40,440 nt of DNA from Sideroxyarcus sp045866275 (GCA_045866275.1 BAAFRX010000020.1:1-40440), one strand, 5' to 3'; shown: positions 16,820-24,980, numbered from the stretch's first letter. Numbers and translations: made by a program. The notes: generated by a model not told the origin, from the sequence alone.

Positions 16820-17296
16820 ATGCGTATCGGACAAGGTTTCGACGTGCACCCACTGGTGGCAGGCCGCAAGCTCATCATCGGCGGCGTGGACATTCCGCAT
16901 GAGAAGGGATTGCTGGGTCATTCCGATGCCGACGTCCTGCTGCACGCGATCTGCGATGCGCTGCTGGGCGCGGCGGCGCTGGGCGACATCGGCCGGCACT
17001 TCGCCGATACCGATGCGCAGTACAAGGGCATCGACAGCCGCATCCTGTTGCGCGAAGTGCTGCACCGCGTGCGCGCGGCAGGTTGGCGCGTCGGCAATGT
17101 GGACGCCACCCTCATCGCGCAAGCCCCGAAAATGGCGCCGCACATCCCGCAGATGGTGGAACACATCGCCGCCGACCTGCACCTCGAGAAACACGCGGTC
17201 AATGTCAAGGCGACCACCACCGAACAGCTCGGATACACCGGGCGCGGCGAAGGCATCGCGGCGCAGGCGGTAGTGCTGCTGCTGGCTGACGACTGA
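16820..17296 (+). CDS. ispF: 2-C-methyl-D-erythritol 2,4-cyclodiphosphate synthase IspF
   Basis: IspF cyclises the CDP-methylerythritol phosphate to the cyclodiphosphate with loss of CMP. The 158-residue protein shows the zinc site Asp8 and His10 in GFDVHPL and His42 in LLHAICDALLGAAALGDIG, plus GHSDADV and the C-terminal VKATTTEQLGYTGRGEGIAA. Its stop overlaps the tsaB start (ATGA), so ispF-tsaB-rimI-udg-GGDEF gene is a tightly packed run. AGAGG ahead of the ATG is the ribosome site. Confidence 0.97.
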   Translation: MRIGQGFDVHPLVAGRKLIIGGVDIPHEKGLLGHSDADVLLHAICDALLGAAALGDIGRHFADTDAQYKGIDSRILLREVLHRVRAAGWRVGNVDATLIAQAPKMAPHIPQMVEHIAADLHLEKHAVNVKATTTEQLGYTGRGEGIAAQAVVLLLADD

Positions 17297-18003
17297 TGCG
17301 TATCCTCGCGATCGAAACCTCCACCGAATTCTGTTCCGTCGCGCTGTGGCAGGGCGGTGCGGTGAGCGGGCGTTGCGAACGGGTCGGCCAGAAACATTCC
17401 GAGATTTTGCTGGGCATGGTGGATGGCGTGCTGCGGGAGGCGGGGCGCACGGTGCAGGAGATGGACGGCATCGCCTTCGGTAAGGGCCCCGGTTCGTTCA
17501 CCGGGGTGCGCATTGCCTGCGGGGTGGCGCAGGGACTGGCGTTCGGCGCCAACCTGAAGGTCGTTGGCGTGTGCACCTTGCGGGCGCTGGCGGAAGACTC
17601 GGGTAAAGACAAGATCATTGCGGCGCTGGACGCGCGCATGGGGGAGTTGTATCTCGCCGCCTATGAGCAACGCGATGGCGCCTTGAGGACGGTGGTCGAG
17701 CCGTGTGTGTGCACGGCCGGGGATGCACCTGATGTCGATGGGGAGGGATGGTTTGGGGTGGGGAGCGGGTTTCTGGAGAGTTCCACCTCCAGCCCATCCC
17801 CGGGAGAGAGCGGGGCGTTGGCGCAACGCTACTGCAAGCATCTCTCGGGTGTAGATGCGCGGGCCATGCCGCAGGCCGGCGCCGTGGCGCGACTGGCGGC
17901 GGTCGAATTCGCGCGCGGCAATGCCGTGGATGCGGCGCTGGCCTTGCCGCTGTATCTGCGCGACAAGGTGGCGCTGACCACCCGCGAACGGGCTGCACGA
18001 TGA
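17296..18003 (+). CDS. tsaB: tRNA threonylcarbamoyladenosine biosynthesis protein TsaB
   Basis: TsaB partners TsaD and TsaE to make t6A37 in ANN-decoding tRNAs. The 235-residue ASKHA-fold protein begins MRILAIETSTEFCSVAL and has GQKHSEILLGMVD and GKGPGSFTGVRIACGVAQGL (residues about 63-81), then LDARMGELYLAAY. A Ser/Pro-rich stretch at about 161-172 (ESSTSSPSPGES) interrupts the usual GWFGVGSGF-to-YC region; the DNA under it carries a small inverted repeat, CTGGAG/CTCCAG at 17773-17792. It overlaps rimI by four bases. Confidence 0.95.
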   Translation: MRILAIETSTEFCSVALWQGGAVSGRCERVGQKHSEILLGMVDGVLREAGRTVQEMDGIAFGKGPGSFTGVRIACGVAQGLAFGANLKVVGVCTLRALAEDSGKDKIIAALDARMGELYLAAYEQRDGALRTVVEPCVCTAGDAPDVDGEGWFGVGSGFLESSTSSPSPGESGALAQRYCKHLSGVDARAMPQAGAVARLAAVEFARGNAVDAALALPLYLRDKVALTTRERAAR

Positions 18004-18437
18004 TCCTGCGCGACATGCGCGCGACCGATCTCGATGCGGTGGTCGCGATCGAGCGTGCCGTGCACGCACATCCCTGGACGCGCGGCAATTTCGACGATGC
18101 CCTGCGCAGCGGCTATCAATGCATGGTGGCCGAGACGGAACAAGGCATGCTGGGTTACGCCGTGATGCTGCTGGGTCCGGACGAAGCCGAGTTGCTCGAC
18201 ATCGCGGTTGCGGCAGACCGGCAGCGCCAGGGCTGGGGTGGCCGGTTGCTGGGCGGGATGCTGATACTGGCGCGGCGGCACGGGATGCGGCGTGCCGTGC
18301 TCGAGGTGCGCGTGTCCAACACGCCGGCGATTGCCATGTACCGCCGGCAGGGATTTGTCGAGATCGGTTTGCGCCGCGATTACTATCCGGCCCTGAATGG
18401 ACGCGAGGATGCGATGTTGATGGGGTGTCTGTTGTGA
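18000..18437 (+). CDS. rimI: Ribosomal protein S18-alanine N-acetyltransferase RimI
   Basis: A 145-residue GNAT acetyltransferase. It has the acetyl-CoA-binding motif A (IAVAADRQRQGWGGRLL, residues about 71-87) with the Q/RxxGxG/A-type loop, the conserved VLEVRVSNTPAIAMYRRQGF typical of RimI, and the terminal YYPALNGREDAMLM. The ATG at 18000 overlaps the tsaB stop (ATGA). The tsaB-rimI pairing is common in proteobacteria. The target is the N-terminus of S18 by family knowledge; other N-termini cannot be excluded. Confidence 0.94.
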   Translation: MILRDMRATDLDAVVAIERAVHAHPWTRGNFDDALRSGYQCMVAETEQGMLGYAVMLLGPDEAELLDIAVAADRQRQGWGGRLLGGMLILARRHGMRRAVLEVRVSNTPAIAMYRRQGFVEIGLRRDYYPALNGREDAMLMGCLL

Positions 18438-19198
18438 ATATCCGCGACGATGAAATTCTGCGCGAACTGAACCTGTATCCGCTATGGGTACGGCGCGATA
18501 GGCCTTTTGTGGGGCAGGGTTCAATCCGAGTTGCGTCCCCGCAATCAGCAGAACCTGTCGGGTTGAAACCCGACCCACAGGAGAAAAGTGATGAATCTTC
18601 CGCTCGGATTTCGGTCCGGCAGATTGCCCCTGACTGGGTGGCACTCAAACAACAAGTGGCTGAATGCGCCGCCTGCAAGTTGCGCGCCGGCTGCACCCAG
18701 ACCGTGTTCGGCGTGGGCGACGAAAAGGCCGCCTGGCTGTTCGTCGGCGAAGGACCGGGGGCGGACGAAGATGCGCAGGGCGAACCCTTTGTCGGCCAGG
18801 CAGGCAAGCTGCTCGACAACATGCTGCTGGCGCTCAAGCTGAAGCGCGGCCACGACGTGTATATCGCCAACGTCGTCAAATGCCGCCCGCCCGCCAACCG
18901 CACGCCGGAGGCGGACGAGATCGCCGCGTGCCTGCCCTGGCTGCACCGGCAGATTGAACTCGTCCAGCCGAGAATCATCGTGGCATTGGGCAGGACCGCC
19001 GCGACGGCCTTGCTCGGGCGCGATGCCGCGCTCGGTTCCCTGCGCGGTGCAGTGCACGACTATCGCGGCACGCCGCTGGTGGTCACCTATCACCCCGCCT
19101 ACCTGTTGCGCAGCCCGGTCGAAAAAGCCAAAGCCTGGCAGGACCTGTGTCTGGCGCGGGCAACCCTATTACACACAAGCTCCGGGAATACAGAATGA
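18434..19198 (+). CDS. Uracil-DNA glycosylase, family 4 (iron-sulfur type)
   Basis: Removes uracil from DNA to start base excision repair. The 254-residue protein has the family-4 core: ECAACKLRAGCTQTVFG with the first two cluster cysteines, FVGEGPGADEDAQGEPFVG then QAGKLLDNML, NVVKCRPPANRTPEADEIAA with the remaining cysteines (KCRPP, ACLPW), and VTYHPAYLLR. The GTG start overlaps the rimI stop (GTGA). Residues about 24-50 between the N-terminal helix (DEILRELNLYPLW) and the catalytic domain are encoded by a palindromic genomic repeat inserted in frame, so the linker is lengthened but the enzyme core is intact. Confidence 0.93.
   Translation: MNIRDDEILRELNLYPLWVRRDRPFVGQGSIRVASPQSAEPVGLKPDPQEKSDESSARISVRQIAPDWVALKQQVAECAACKLRAGCTQTVFGVGDEKAAWLFVGEGPGADEDAQGEPFVGQAGKLLDNMLLALKLKRGHDVYIANVVKCRPPANRTPEADEIAACLPWLHRQIELVQPRIIVALGRTAATALLGRDAALGSLRGAVHDYRGTPLVVTYHPAYLLRSPVEKAKAWQDLCLARATLLHTSSGNTE
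18504..18582. repeat. Palindromic repeat inserted in frame in the udg linker
   Basis: The core GTCGGGTT-GA-AACCCGAC (18557-18574) is a perfect hairpin. The left part TGTGGGGCAGGGTTCAATCC (18508-18527) is a degenerate inverted copy of the right arm GGGTTGAAACCCGACCCACA, so the whole is an inverted-repeat element of about 78 bp. It is read through in frame and adds about 26 residues to the glycosylase. Confidence 0.75.
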
Positions 19199-20166
19199 AA
19201 GCCAAAGCATACCGCCACAAAATACTGGTGGTGGAAGACAGCAAAGTCACGGTCAAGGTGCTGACCGGCTATCTTGCCGGCATGGGCGTGGAACATCCGC
19301 TGGTGGCCGAAACCGGGATGCAGGCACTCACCCTGTTTCGCCACGAACATCCGGACATCGTGTTGCTGGATGCGCGGCTGCCGGACATCGACGGCTTCGA
19401 GGTCGCCCGCAAAATCCGCCAGTCCGAACAAGGGGAAGAATGGACGGCCATCATTTTCCTGACAGCGATGAACAGCGATGAAGACCTGGCGCGGGGGATC
19501 GCGTCCGGCGGCGACGATTATCTGGTCAAGCCGGTGAGTGAAACCGTGTTCCAGGCCAAGCTGCGCGCCATGCAGCGACTGGTCGAGATGCAGCGCAAGC
19601 TGGTCGAGGTCACGCGCAAACTGGATGCGGCGAACGCCGAGCTGCAACGGCTTTCGACCACCGACGCCCTGACCGGCATCGCCAACCGCCGCGCGCTGGA
19701 CGATTTCCTGTCGCGCGAATGGCGGCGCTGCCTGCGCATGGGCAAGCCCCTGTCGCTGGTGATGCTGGACATCGACTACTTCAAGCTGTTCAACGACAAA
19801 TACGGACACCAGGCGGGCGACGATTGCCTGAAGAAAGTGGCCGAACAGATCGCGCGCGCCGCCCCGCGCGCCAGCGATCTGGCGGCACGCTACGGCGGCG
19901 AGGAATTCATGCTGGTGCTGGGCGAAACCGATGCGGACGGGGCACTGTGGATGGCCGAGCGGGTGCGGCAGATGGTGGCCGACCTGAAAGTGCCGCACTA
20001 TGCGACGGACAGCAAGTTCGTGTCGATCAGTTGCGGCGTGGTGTCGGTGCTGCCGGACGAAACGCGCTCGACCGAGACGCTGGTCCAGTCTGTCGATGCC
20101 GCACTGTACCATGCCAAGCGCGGCGGGCGCGACCGTGTCGCCGCCGGCGAATACGGGAAACTGTAG
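19195..20166 (+). CDS. Response regulator with receiver and GGDEF domains (diguanylate cyclase)
   Basis: A 323-residue PleD/WspR-like output protein. The receiver (residues about 8-130) has acidic ED at 14-15, the phosphoacceptor Asp59 in IVLLDARLP, and Lys in LVKPV. A helical linker (QRLVEMQRKLVEVTRKLDAA) leads to a GGDEF domain with DALTGIANRRALDDFL, DIDYFKLFNDKYGHQAGDD and the active-site GGEEF. The inhibitory I-site RxxD is present (RASD, five residues ahead of GGEEF), so product feedback is expected. It makes cyclic di-GMP upon phosphorylation. ATG overlaps the udg stop (ATGA). No histidine kinase is encoded nearby; its input is unknown. Confidence 0.94.
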   Translation: MKAKAYRHKILVVEDSKVTVKVLTGYLAGMGVEHPLVAETGMQALTLFRHEHPDIVLLDARLPDIDGFEVARKIRQSEQGEEWTAIIFLTAMNSDEDLARGIASGGDDYLVKPVSETVFQAKLRAMQRLVEMQRKLVEVTRKLDAANAELQRLSTTDALTGIANRRALDDFLSREWRRCLRMGKPLSLVMLDIDYFKLFNDKYGHQAGDDCLKKVAEQIARAAPRASDLAARYGGEEFMLVLGETDADGALWMAERVRQMVADLKVPHYATDSKFVSISCGVVSVLPDETRSTETLVQSVDAALYHAKRGGRDRVAAGEYGKL

Positions 20167-20339
20167 GTGCAAGCAGAACTTCTGCCGCTTCGGTGTGCGG
20201 GCGAATCGCGGCGTTGCATGCAGATTCAGCGCATCGTTTCTGGGCTGCGCGGTGCGCATTTCCAGCGCGCCCCGCTTGAGTGAATTTCAACAAGACGATT
20301 CTTCCGGAGCAACTGGGCAGCTTGATGCTGGCGCGGTTT

Positions 20340-21209
20340 TTACTCCGCCTGAAGCCGGTCGTTGGTGGTGAACGTCCAGGTGCGGGTGATGCTCAGGATG
20401 TCCGTTTCCTTGCGGATGTCGGGCGGGAAGGGGGTGTAGGGCGCGGCCAGGCGGACGATTTTTTGCGCGGCCGCATCGAGGATGCGCTGGCCGGAAGACT
20501 TGTTGATCTCGACGCTTTCCACGCTGCCATCGGCGCGGATGTTGACGGTCAGCAACAGGCTGCCGAAAACCTTCTGCCGCCGCGCGGCTTCAGGGTAGTT
20601 GAGGTTGCCGATCTGCTCCACTTTCGCGCGCCAGTCTTCCACGTACTGGGCGTAGCGATACTCTTCCGTGCGAGCGCCGATCCGCTTGCGCTTGGGCAGC
20701 TTTTCGTAGAACGAGAGGTTCTTGCTGATCTCGGCCTCGAGACGTGCGATCTCCAATGAGCGTTGCACCAGTTCTTCCCCGCTGAGCGTGCTGTCGGTCT
20801 TTTTCGGCGCGACCTTCTGCGGTTCGATCCGGTAATCGCTCTTGTTGTGGGTCAGCAATTGTTTGACTTCACGTTCCAGCGCCTTGGTCCGCTGTGCGGC
20901 CTGTTCCGGCGTGAAGTTCGGGTCCTTGCCGAGCACCGGGAACGGGGTGCCGGCGCGGACCTCATCGGGCGTATTGCCGCCGCCATCCAGATTGCGCTGC
21001 GCGTAGGCGGTGGCCTTGTCAGGTTTGGTGCGCGACTGGCTGTTGACCAGGGTGACCTCCAGCGGCTGCAATTTCTTCGCCAGACTGCGCGCGTCCGGCA
21101 GGGAGAAGGTGATGCCGAACAGGACGAAGGCATGCAGCAGGAACGAGCAGGCGATGGCGAACGCCAAACGTTCCTGTGTCAGCAACGCGATGGCGGCCCG
21201 TTTTGTCAC
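20340..21209 (-). CDS. TonB-family energy transducer-like protein
   Basis: A 289-residue protein with a single N-terminal membrane anchor (FAIACSFLLHAFVLFGITF, with a His in the helix as in TonB), a long charged periplasmic linker predicted to be helical (EAEISKNLSFYEKLPKRKRI), and a TonB C-terminal domain (YPEAARRQKVFGSLLLTVNI, RADGSVESVEINKSSG, LDAAAQKIVRLAAPYTPFP). No exbB/exbD adjoin it. It starts with GTG overlapping the stop of the exoribonuclease gene (GTGTGA), so it is cotranscribed with it. Which receptor or motor it serves cannot be told; a distinct envelope role is possible. Confidence 0.88.
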   Translation of the reverse strand: MTKRAAIALLTQERLAFAIACSFLLHAFVLFGITFSLPDARSLAKKLQPLEVTLVNSQSRTKPDKATAYAQRNLDGGGNTPDEVRAGTPFPVLGKDPNFTPEQAAQRTKALEREVKQLLTHNKSDYRIEPQKVAPKKTDSTLSGEELVQRSLEIARLEAEISKNLSFYEKLPKRKRIGARTEEYRYAQYVEDWRAKVEQIGNLNYPEAARRQKVFGSLLLTVNIRADGSVESVEINKSSGQRILDAAAQKIVRLAAPYTPFPPDIRKETDILSITRTWTFTTNDRLQAE

Positions 21210-23119
21210 ACCGGGGCTTCCGCTGGCGCGGCGGGGCGCGCATCGAAATTCAGTTCGAGCAGATCAATCGTGCCGATTTCCAGCATCACCCGGGTGTTGG
21301 GCGCCGTGTCCGGCAGGGACGGAATGCGTCCGACCAGCGGGATATCGACCAGCTTGACCAGGTTCTCGCGCAGCACAACGGCTGGGAGCCTAAGTTCGTG
21401 CTGCAGTTCGTTCGCACCCCCGACCGCATCGCGGGAGATGGTTGGGGAGAGTGCTTCCACTTTAGCCTTTTCCTGCAACAGCCAGCGCAAACACCAGTAA
21501 CGTTCCATGTTGCGCTGGAATTCGCTGTAGGCGGTGTAGGCCGCGTCAAAGTCGCGCAGGATGGCGAATAGCGCGGTGTCGTTCTTTGCATAGGCGGGTG
21601 GCTCGCCGCGCAGCACGCTCATGATCTGGCGCTGGTTGACCAGATCGACATAGCGCCGCAACGGCGAACTCGACCAGGCGTAATGCGCAACGCCCAAGCC
21701 CTGATGCGGCGCGGCGACCGTGCTCATCTTCACCTTGCCGTTGTTCTGGGTGCGGTAGATGCCGGCCACACCCTGTTCGTCCAGCAACTTGCCCCAGGTG
21801 CTGTTGGCGAGAATCATCAGTTCCGATACCACCTTGTCGATGGGCGAACCGCGCAGGCGCTGGCCGATCGTTACGCGGTCGTTCTCAACGTGGAAGGTAT
21901 AGTCGATCTGGGGGCTGTTGTCGGCCGACTTGCCGCGTGCCGCTTCCAGCGTGTTGGCGAAATCGAACAGCAATTTGAGTTCGGGCGCATAGGCGTAATC
22001 GAGCTTGCCCGCTGCCAGCGTCGCTTCGTTGAACAGCGGCTCCAGCGTGTCGTGGCGCAAATTGGCGGCGATGTGCAGGCGCTCGATGCGGCTTGTGCTG
22101 TTGACGATCTCCAGCGCGTCGTTCACGTCCACATATAAGGAGAGCGCGGGGCAGACCTTGTCGGCGCACAGCGTGAAGGCCTGTACCACGTTGTCCGGCA
22201 GCATGGTGATCTTGTCGCCCGGCATGTACACGGTGGACATGCGCTGCGCGGCGAGGGCGTCGATGTCCGAGCCGGGCGCAATGCCCAGCGTGGGCGCGGC
22301 GATATGGATGCCGATGCGCCATTTTCCGTCAGCCAGCTTCTCCACCGAGAAGGCGTCGTCGATCTCGGTGGTGCTGGCGTCGTCGATGCTGAAGGCGGTG
22401 ATGCTGGCCAGCGGCAGTTCGGGATGTTCCGCCACCGTCACGCCGGGGAAGTCGGTGCCGCGCGGGAAGTGCTCGAACAGGAACTTGTTCAGGTGGTAAG
22501 CGTGCGAGGAAGGCAAGGCGCCGCAGTTCGCCAGCAGATGCGCGGCAGACAGATGGGTGGCGGCGCAGGCGGCTTCCAGCGCTTTGACTTCCAGGGTGTT
22601 GCGATCCGGTTTGTACAGCAGCATCGCCAATTTTTCGGGGAACTCGGGCGGCAGGCTGAAGTGCGTCAATTCATCGGTATAGCGCGCCTGCAATTCGGCT
22701 TGCAGGCGTTTTTTCTCGGCGCTGGCGAGCGCCGCCTTGAGGGCTTCCGGCGGTGCCGCCTTGTAGCGCCCCTTGCCCTTCTTGTAAAAGTGCATGGGCG
22801 ATGAATGCAGGCGGATCAGCGCGCCCGCCGCTTCGACCGGAGTCGGCGCATGGCCGAAGTACTCCTGCGCCAGCGTATCGAAATTGAATTCGTCCGCCGG
22901 CGAAGCCTCCCACAGGAAATCCAGGTCGATGCCGGCAGCCACTTGTTCCGCCTGCGTCATGAATTCGGAGAGTGCCGGCTGCTCGAAGCGCAACATGACG
23001 CTGGCGGCCTTGATCTTGCTGCGTTTTCCGTGTGTATTCTCGACCTGCAGGGAAGTGGTGTTGTCGGCGAGGATGTTGCCGACCTTGAAACCGCCGTCTT
23101 CTTCGTAAAAAATATTCAT
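21206..23119 (-). CDS. RNB-domain exoribonuclease (RNase II family)
   Basis: A 637-residue protein of the RNase II/R superfamily, which degrades RNA 3' to 5'. The catalytic RNB domain contains ITAFSIDDASTTEIDDAFSV, with the Asp cluster that binds Mg2+, and IGIHIAAPTLGIAPGSDID, then MSTVYMPGDKITMLP and AHYAWSSSPLRRYVDLVNQR near the end. It lacks a long basic S1 tail as in RNase R and is close to RNase II in size, but the N-terminal region is unlike E. coli Rnb, so no symbol is given. ATG at 23119 (MNIFYEEDGG) is preferred over a longer frame to 23197. Confidence 0.93.
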   Translation of the reverse strand: MNIFYEEDGGFKVGNILADNTTSLQVENTHGKRSKIKAASVMLRFEQPALSEFMTQAEQVAAGIDLDFLWEASPADEFNFDTLAQEYFGHAPTPVEAAGALIRLHSSPMHFYKKGKGRYKAAPPEALKAALASAEKKRLQAELQARYTDELTHFSLPPEFPEKLAMLLYKPDRNTLEVKALEAACAATHLSAAHLLANCGALPSSHAYHLNKFLFEHFPRGTDFPGVTVAEHPELPLASITAFSIDDASTTEIDDAFSVEKLADGKWRIGIHIAAPTLGIAPGSDIDALAAQRMSTVYMPGDKITMLPDNVVQAFTLCADKVCPALSLYVDVNDALEIVNSTSRIERLHIAANLRHDTLEPLFNEATLAAGKLDYAYAPELKLLFDFANTLEAARGKSADNSPQIDYTFHVENDRVTIGQRLRGSPIDKVVSELMILANSTWGKLLDEQGVAGIYRTQNNGKVKMSTVAAPHQGLGVAHYAWSSSPLRRYVDLVNQRQIMSVLRGEPPAYAKNDTALFAILRDFDAAYTAYSEFQRNMERYWCLRWLLQEKAKVEALSPTISRDAVGGANELQHELRLPAVVLRENLVKLVDIPLVGRIPSLPDTAPNTRVMLEIGTIDLLELNFDARPAAPAEAPV

Positions 23120-23253
23120 GGGAGGGGACTGGAAAGAATGGGGCGGATTATAACCTGCGCACCCTGTACCTGAACTTTGTGCCGCTTTCCCTGTCATGGT
23201 CAGGCCGCTACACGATACGGCGCATATCCCTTATTCATACAGGAGCACATCAG

Positions 23254-23727
23254 ATGAAAACTTTTCCCCTTTTGGTTGTGGCCGGCAGTCTGTTCTGCCT
23301 TGCCCCGCTGGCCTCTGCCTGTCCCGACGGACACCACGGGGCGCATCCCGGCATGGGCATGAGCGAGATGGACGCGAATGGCGACGGCATTCTCGACCAG
23401 AAAGAGTTCGCCGCGTTCCATGAGCAACGCTTCCAGCAACTGGATGCCAATCACGACGGCAAGATCAGTCGTGATGAACTGCCGGGCATCGAGGGTTGTG
23501 ATCGAAAAAAGGCCGGGCAGCGCTTTGAAGACCGGTTTGACGCAACGGACATCAACCACGACGGTGTCTTGAGCAAGGAAGAAGCAGAGATCGGGATGCC
23601 GATGCTGTTTGCGCACTTCGACGAGATCGATGCAAACAAGGACGGCAAGCTCGGCAAGGATGAAGTGACTGCCAGCATGAAAAAGCTGCATGAGCAGGGC
23701 GGAGCGGGGATGCGGCGCAAGGAGTGA
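23254..23727 (+). CDS. Secreted EF-hand calcium-binding protein
   Basis: A 157-residue protein with a signal peptide (LLVVAGSLFCLAPLASA). It has four canonical EF-hand loops: DANGDGILDQKE, DANHDGKISRDE, DINHDGVLSKEE and DANKDGKLGKDE, each with acidic residues at positions 1, 3, 5 and 12. It also has a His/Met-rich segment (CPDGHHGAHPGMGM) right after the signal peptide that could bind copper or other metals. The ATG is preceded by CAGGAG. It is transcribed alone and shares a bidirectional terminator with the cytochrome gene opposite. Periplasmic Ca2+ binding is inferred; its partner is unknown. Confidence 0.9.
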   Translation: MKTFPLLVVAGSLFCLAPLASACPDGHHGAHPGMGMSEMDANGDGILDQKEFAAFHEQRFQQLDANHDGKISRDELPGIEGCDRKKAGQRFEDRFDATDINHDGVLSKEEAEIGMPMLFAHFDEIDANKDGKLGKDEVTASMKKLHEQGGAGMRRKE

Positions 23728-23739
23728 CAACCTTGCAGG

Positions 23740-23776
23740 CAACAAAAAGGCCGGGGTTGCCCCGGCCTTTTTGTTG
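23740..23776. terminator. Bidirectional terminator between EF-hand gene and cytochrome c gene
   Basis: CAACAAAAAGGCCGGGG, a TTG loop and CCCCGGCCTTTTTGTTG form a perfect 17-bp inverted repeat with A-run and T-run flanks on both strands. It lies 12 bases from each of the two convergent stop codons. Confidence 0.95.
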
Positions 23777-23787
23777 TGCGGCAGCGA

Positions 23788-24102
23788 TTACTTGCTGGCG
23801 AGAATCGCGGCGACCATGGCCTTGATTTCCGCGTCACTGGGCTTGGCCTGGGGGGGCATCGGCATGCTGCCAAAGCTGCCCGCACCGCCTTTGCGCACCT
23901 TCGCTTCCAGCTTGGCTGCGGCACCGGCATCACCGGCGTATTTATCGGCGATCATCTTCAGGCCGGGGCCGACCGTCTTCTTGACGGCCTGGTGGCAGGT
24001 GACGCAGTTGTTCTTTTTCAGCAGGGCCATGCCATCATCGGCCATAACCGGGGCCGACAGCATCAGGCCGGCGGTCAGCATCAGTGCATGTTGAACTTTC
24101 AT
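23788..24102 (-). CDS. Class I c-type cytochrome (c551/c552-like)
   Basis: A 104-residue periplasmic monohaem cytochrome. Signal peptide MKVQHALMLTAGLMLSAPVM ends at ADD; the haem motif is Cys33-Val-Thr-Cys36-His37, the TVGPGLKMIADKYAGD segment is typical of small c551-type cytochromes, and the sixth ligand is Met80 or Met82 in GSMPMPPQ. It carries electrons in the periplasm, probably to a terminal oxidase or reductase. It stands alone, convergent with the EF-hand gene. An AAGGAG-type site precedes the ATG on the minus strand. Confidence 0.93.
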   Translation of the reverse strand: MKVQHALMLTAGLMLSAPVMADDGMALLKKNNCVTCHQAVKKTVGPGLKMIADKYAGDAGAAAKLEAKVRKGGAGSFGSMPMPPQAKPSDAEIKAMVAAILASK

Positions 24103-24173
24103 GATTCACTCCTTGCGGTGGTTTAAGAAATCAGTGGGCGGGATTCTACTCCAAAATTCCGGACAAGGTGGTG

Positions 24174-24202
24174 TAGCCCGGATGGGCCATCGTTTTGGGC
24201 TA
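24174..24202. repeat. Small inverted repeat upstream of yebC
   Basis: TAGCCC at 24174-24179 is inverted as GGGCTA at 24197-24202. The GTAGCCCGGATG part resembles a dispersed intergenic repeat seen in many proteobacteria, but this cannot be confirmed from one copy. It lies in the divergent cytochrome-yebC gap. Confidence 0.35.
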
Positions 24203-24254
24203 AACAAGCTCGGTGGTAACATGCGCGCGGTTAAATTCAGCTTGAGGAAGAATC

Positions 24255-24980
24255 ATGGCAGGACACAGTAAATGGGCGAATATCCAGCATCGCAAAGGGC
24301 GGCAGGACGCCAAGCGCGGCCAGATTTTCACGCGTCTCATCAAGGAGATCACCGTTGCGGCAAAGCTGGGCGGCAGCGATCCCGATACCAATCCGCGTTT
24401 GCGCCTGGCGATGGAAAAGGCCTACGACCAGAACATGCCGAAAGACAACGTCGAGCGCGCCATCAAGCGCGGCGCCGGCGAGCTGGAAGGCGTGGACTAT
24501 CTGGAGTTGCGCTATGAGGGCTACGGCATCAACGGCGCGGCGGTGATCGTGGACTGCATGACCGACAACAAGACGCGCACCGTGGCCGACGTGCGCCACG
24601 CCTTCACCAAGTACGGCGGCAACCTGGGCACCGACGGCTCTGTCTCTTTCCTGTTCAAGCATTGCGGCCAGATGATCTTCGCGCCCGGCACCGACGAGAA
24701 TGCGCTGATGGAAGTGGCGCTGGACGCGGGTGCGGAAGACATCGTCAGCAACGATGACGGCAGCATCGAGGTCATCACCTCGCCTGGCGATTTCGTGGCG
24801 GTGAAGCAGCGCCTGGAGGCGGCCGGATTCAAACCCGAGATGGCTGAAGTCACCATGAAGGCCGAAACCGACGTGGAACTTGCCGGCGACGATGCGGTGA
24901 AGATGCAGAAGCTGCTGGACGCGCTGGAAGACGTGGGCGATGTGCAGCAGGTCTATACCAATGCGGTGCTGGAAGAGTGA
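24255..24980 (+). CDS. yebC: YebC/PmpR-family DNA-binding transcriptional regulator
   Basis: A 241-residue protein with the diagnostic start MAGHSKWANIQHRKGRQDA, followed by KRGQIFTRLIKEITVAAKLG and the central NMPKDNVERAIKRG. The family includes transcriptional regulators and proteins that relieve ribosome stalling; the exact role here is unknown. yebC directly upstream of ruvC is a conserved gene order. The stop overlaps the ruvC GTG start by four bases (GTGA). AGGAAG lies before the ATG. Confidence 0.96.
   Translation: MAGHSKWANIQHRKGRQDAKRGQIFTRLIKEITVAAKLGGSDPDTNPRLRLAMEKAYDQNMPKDNVERAIKRGAGELEGVDYLELRYEGYGINGAAVIVDCMTDNKTRTVADVRHAFTKYGGNLGTDGSVSFLFKHCGQMIFAPGTDENALMEVALDAGAEDIVSNDDGSIEVITSPGDFVAVKQRLEAAGFKPEMAEVTMKAETDVELAGDDAVKMQKLLDALEDVGDVQQVYTNAVLEE

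Noticed and set aside
16918..18978. A 686-codon open frame on the minus strand opposite ispF-tsaB-rimI-udg.
   Set aside because: It spans four well-supported plus-strand genes and its composition (Arg/Ser/Pro-rich) is typical of an antisense frame.
20167..20339. A possible small gene or RNA between the GGDEF gene and the TonB-like gene.
   Set aside because: Short frames there lack ribosome sites and no hairpin with a T-run was found; I see nothing in this gap.
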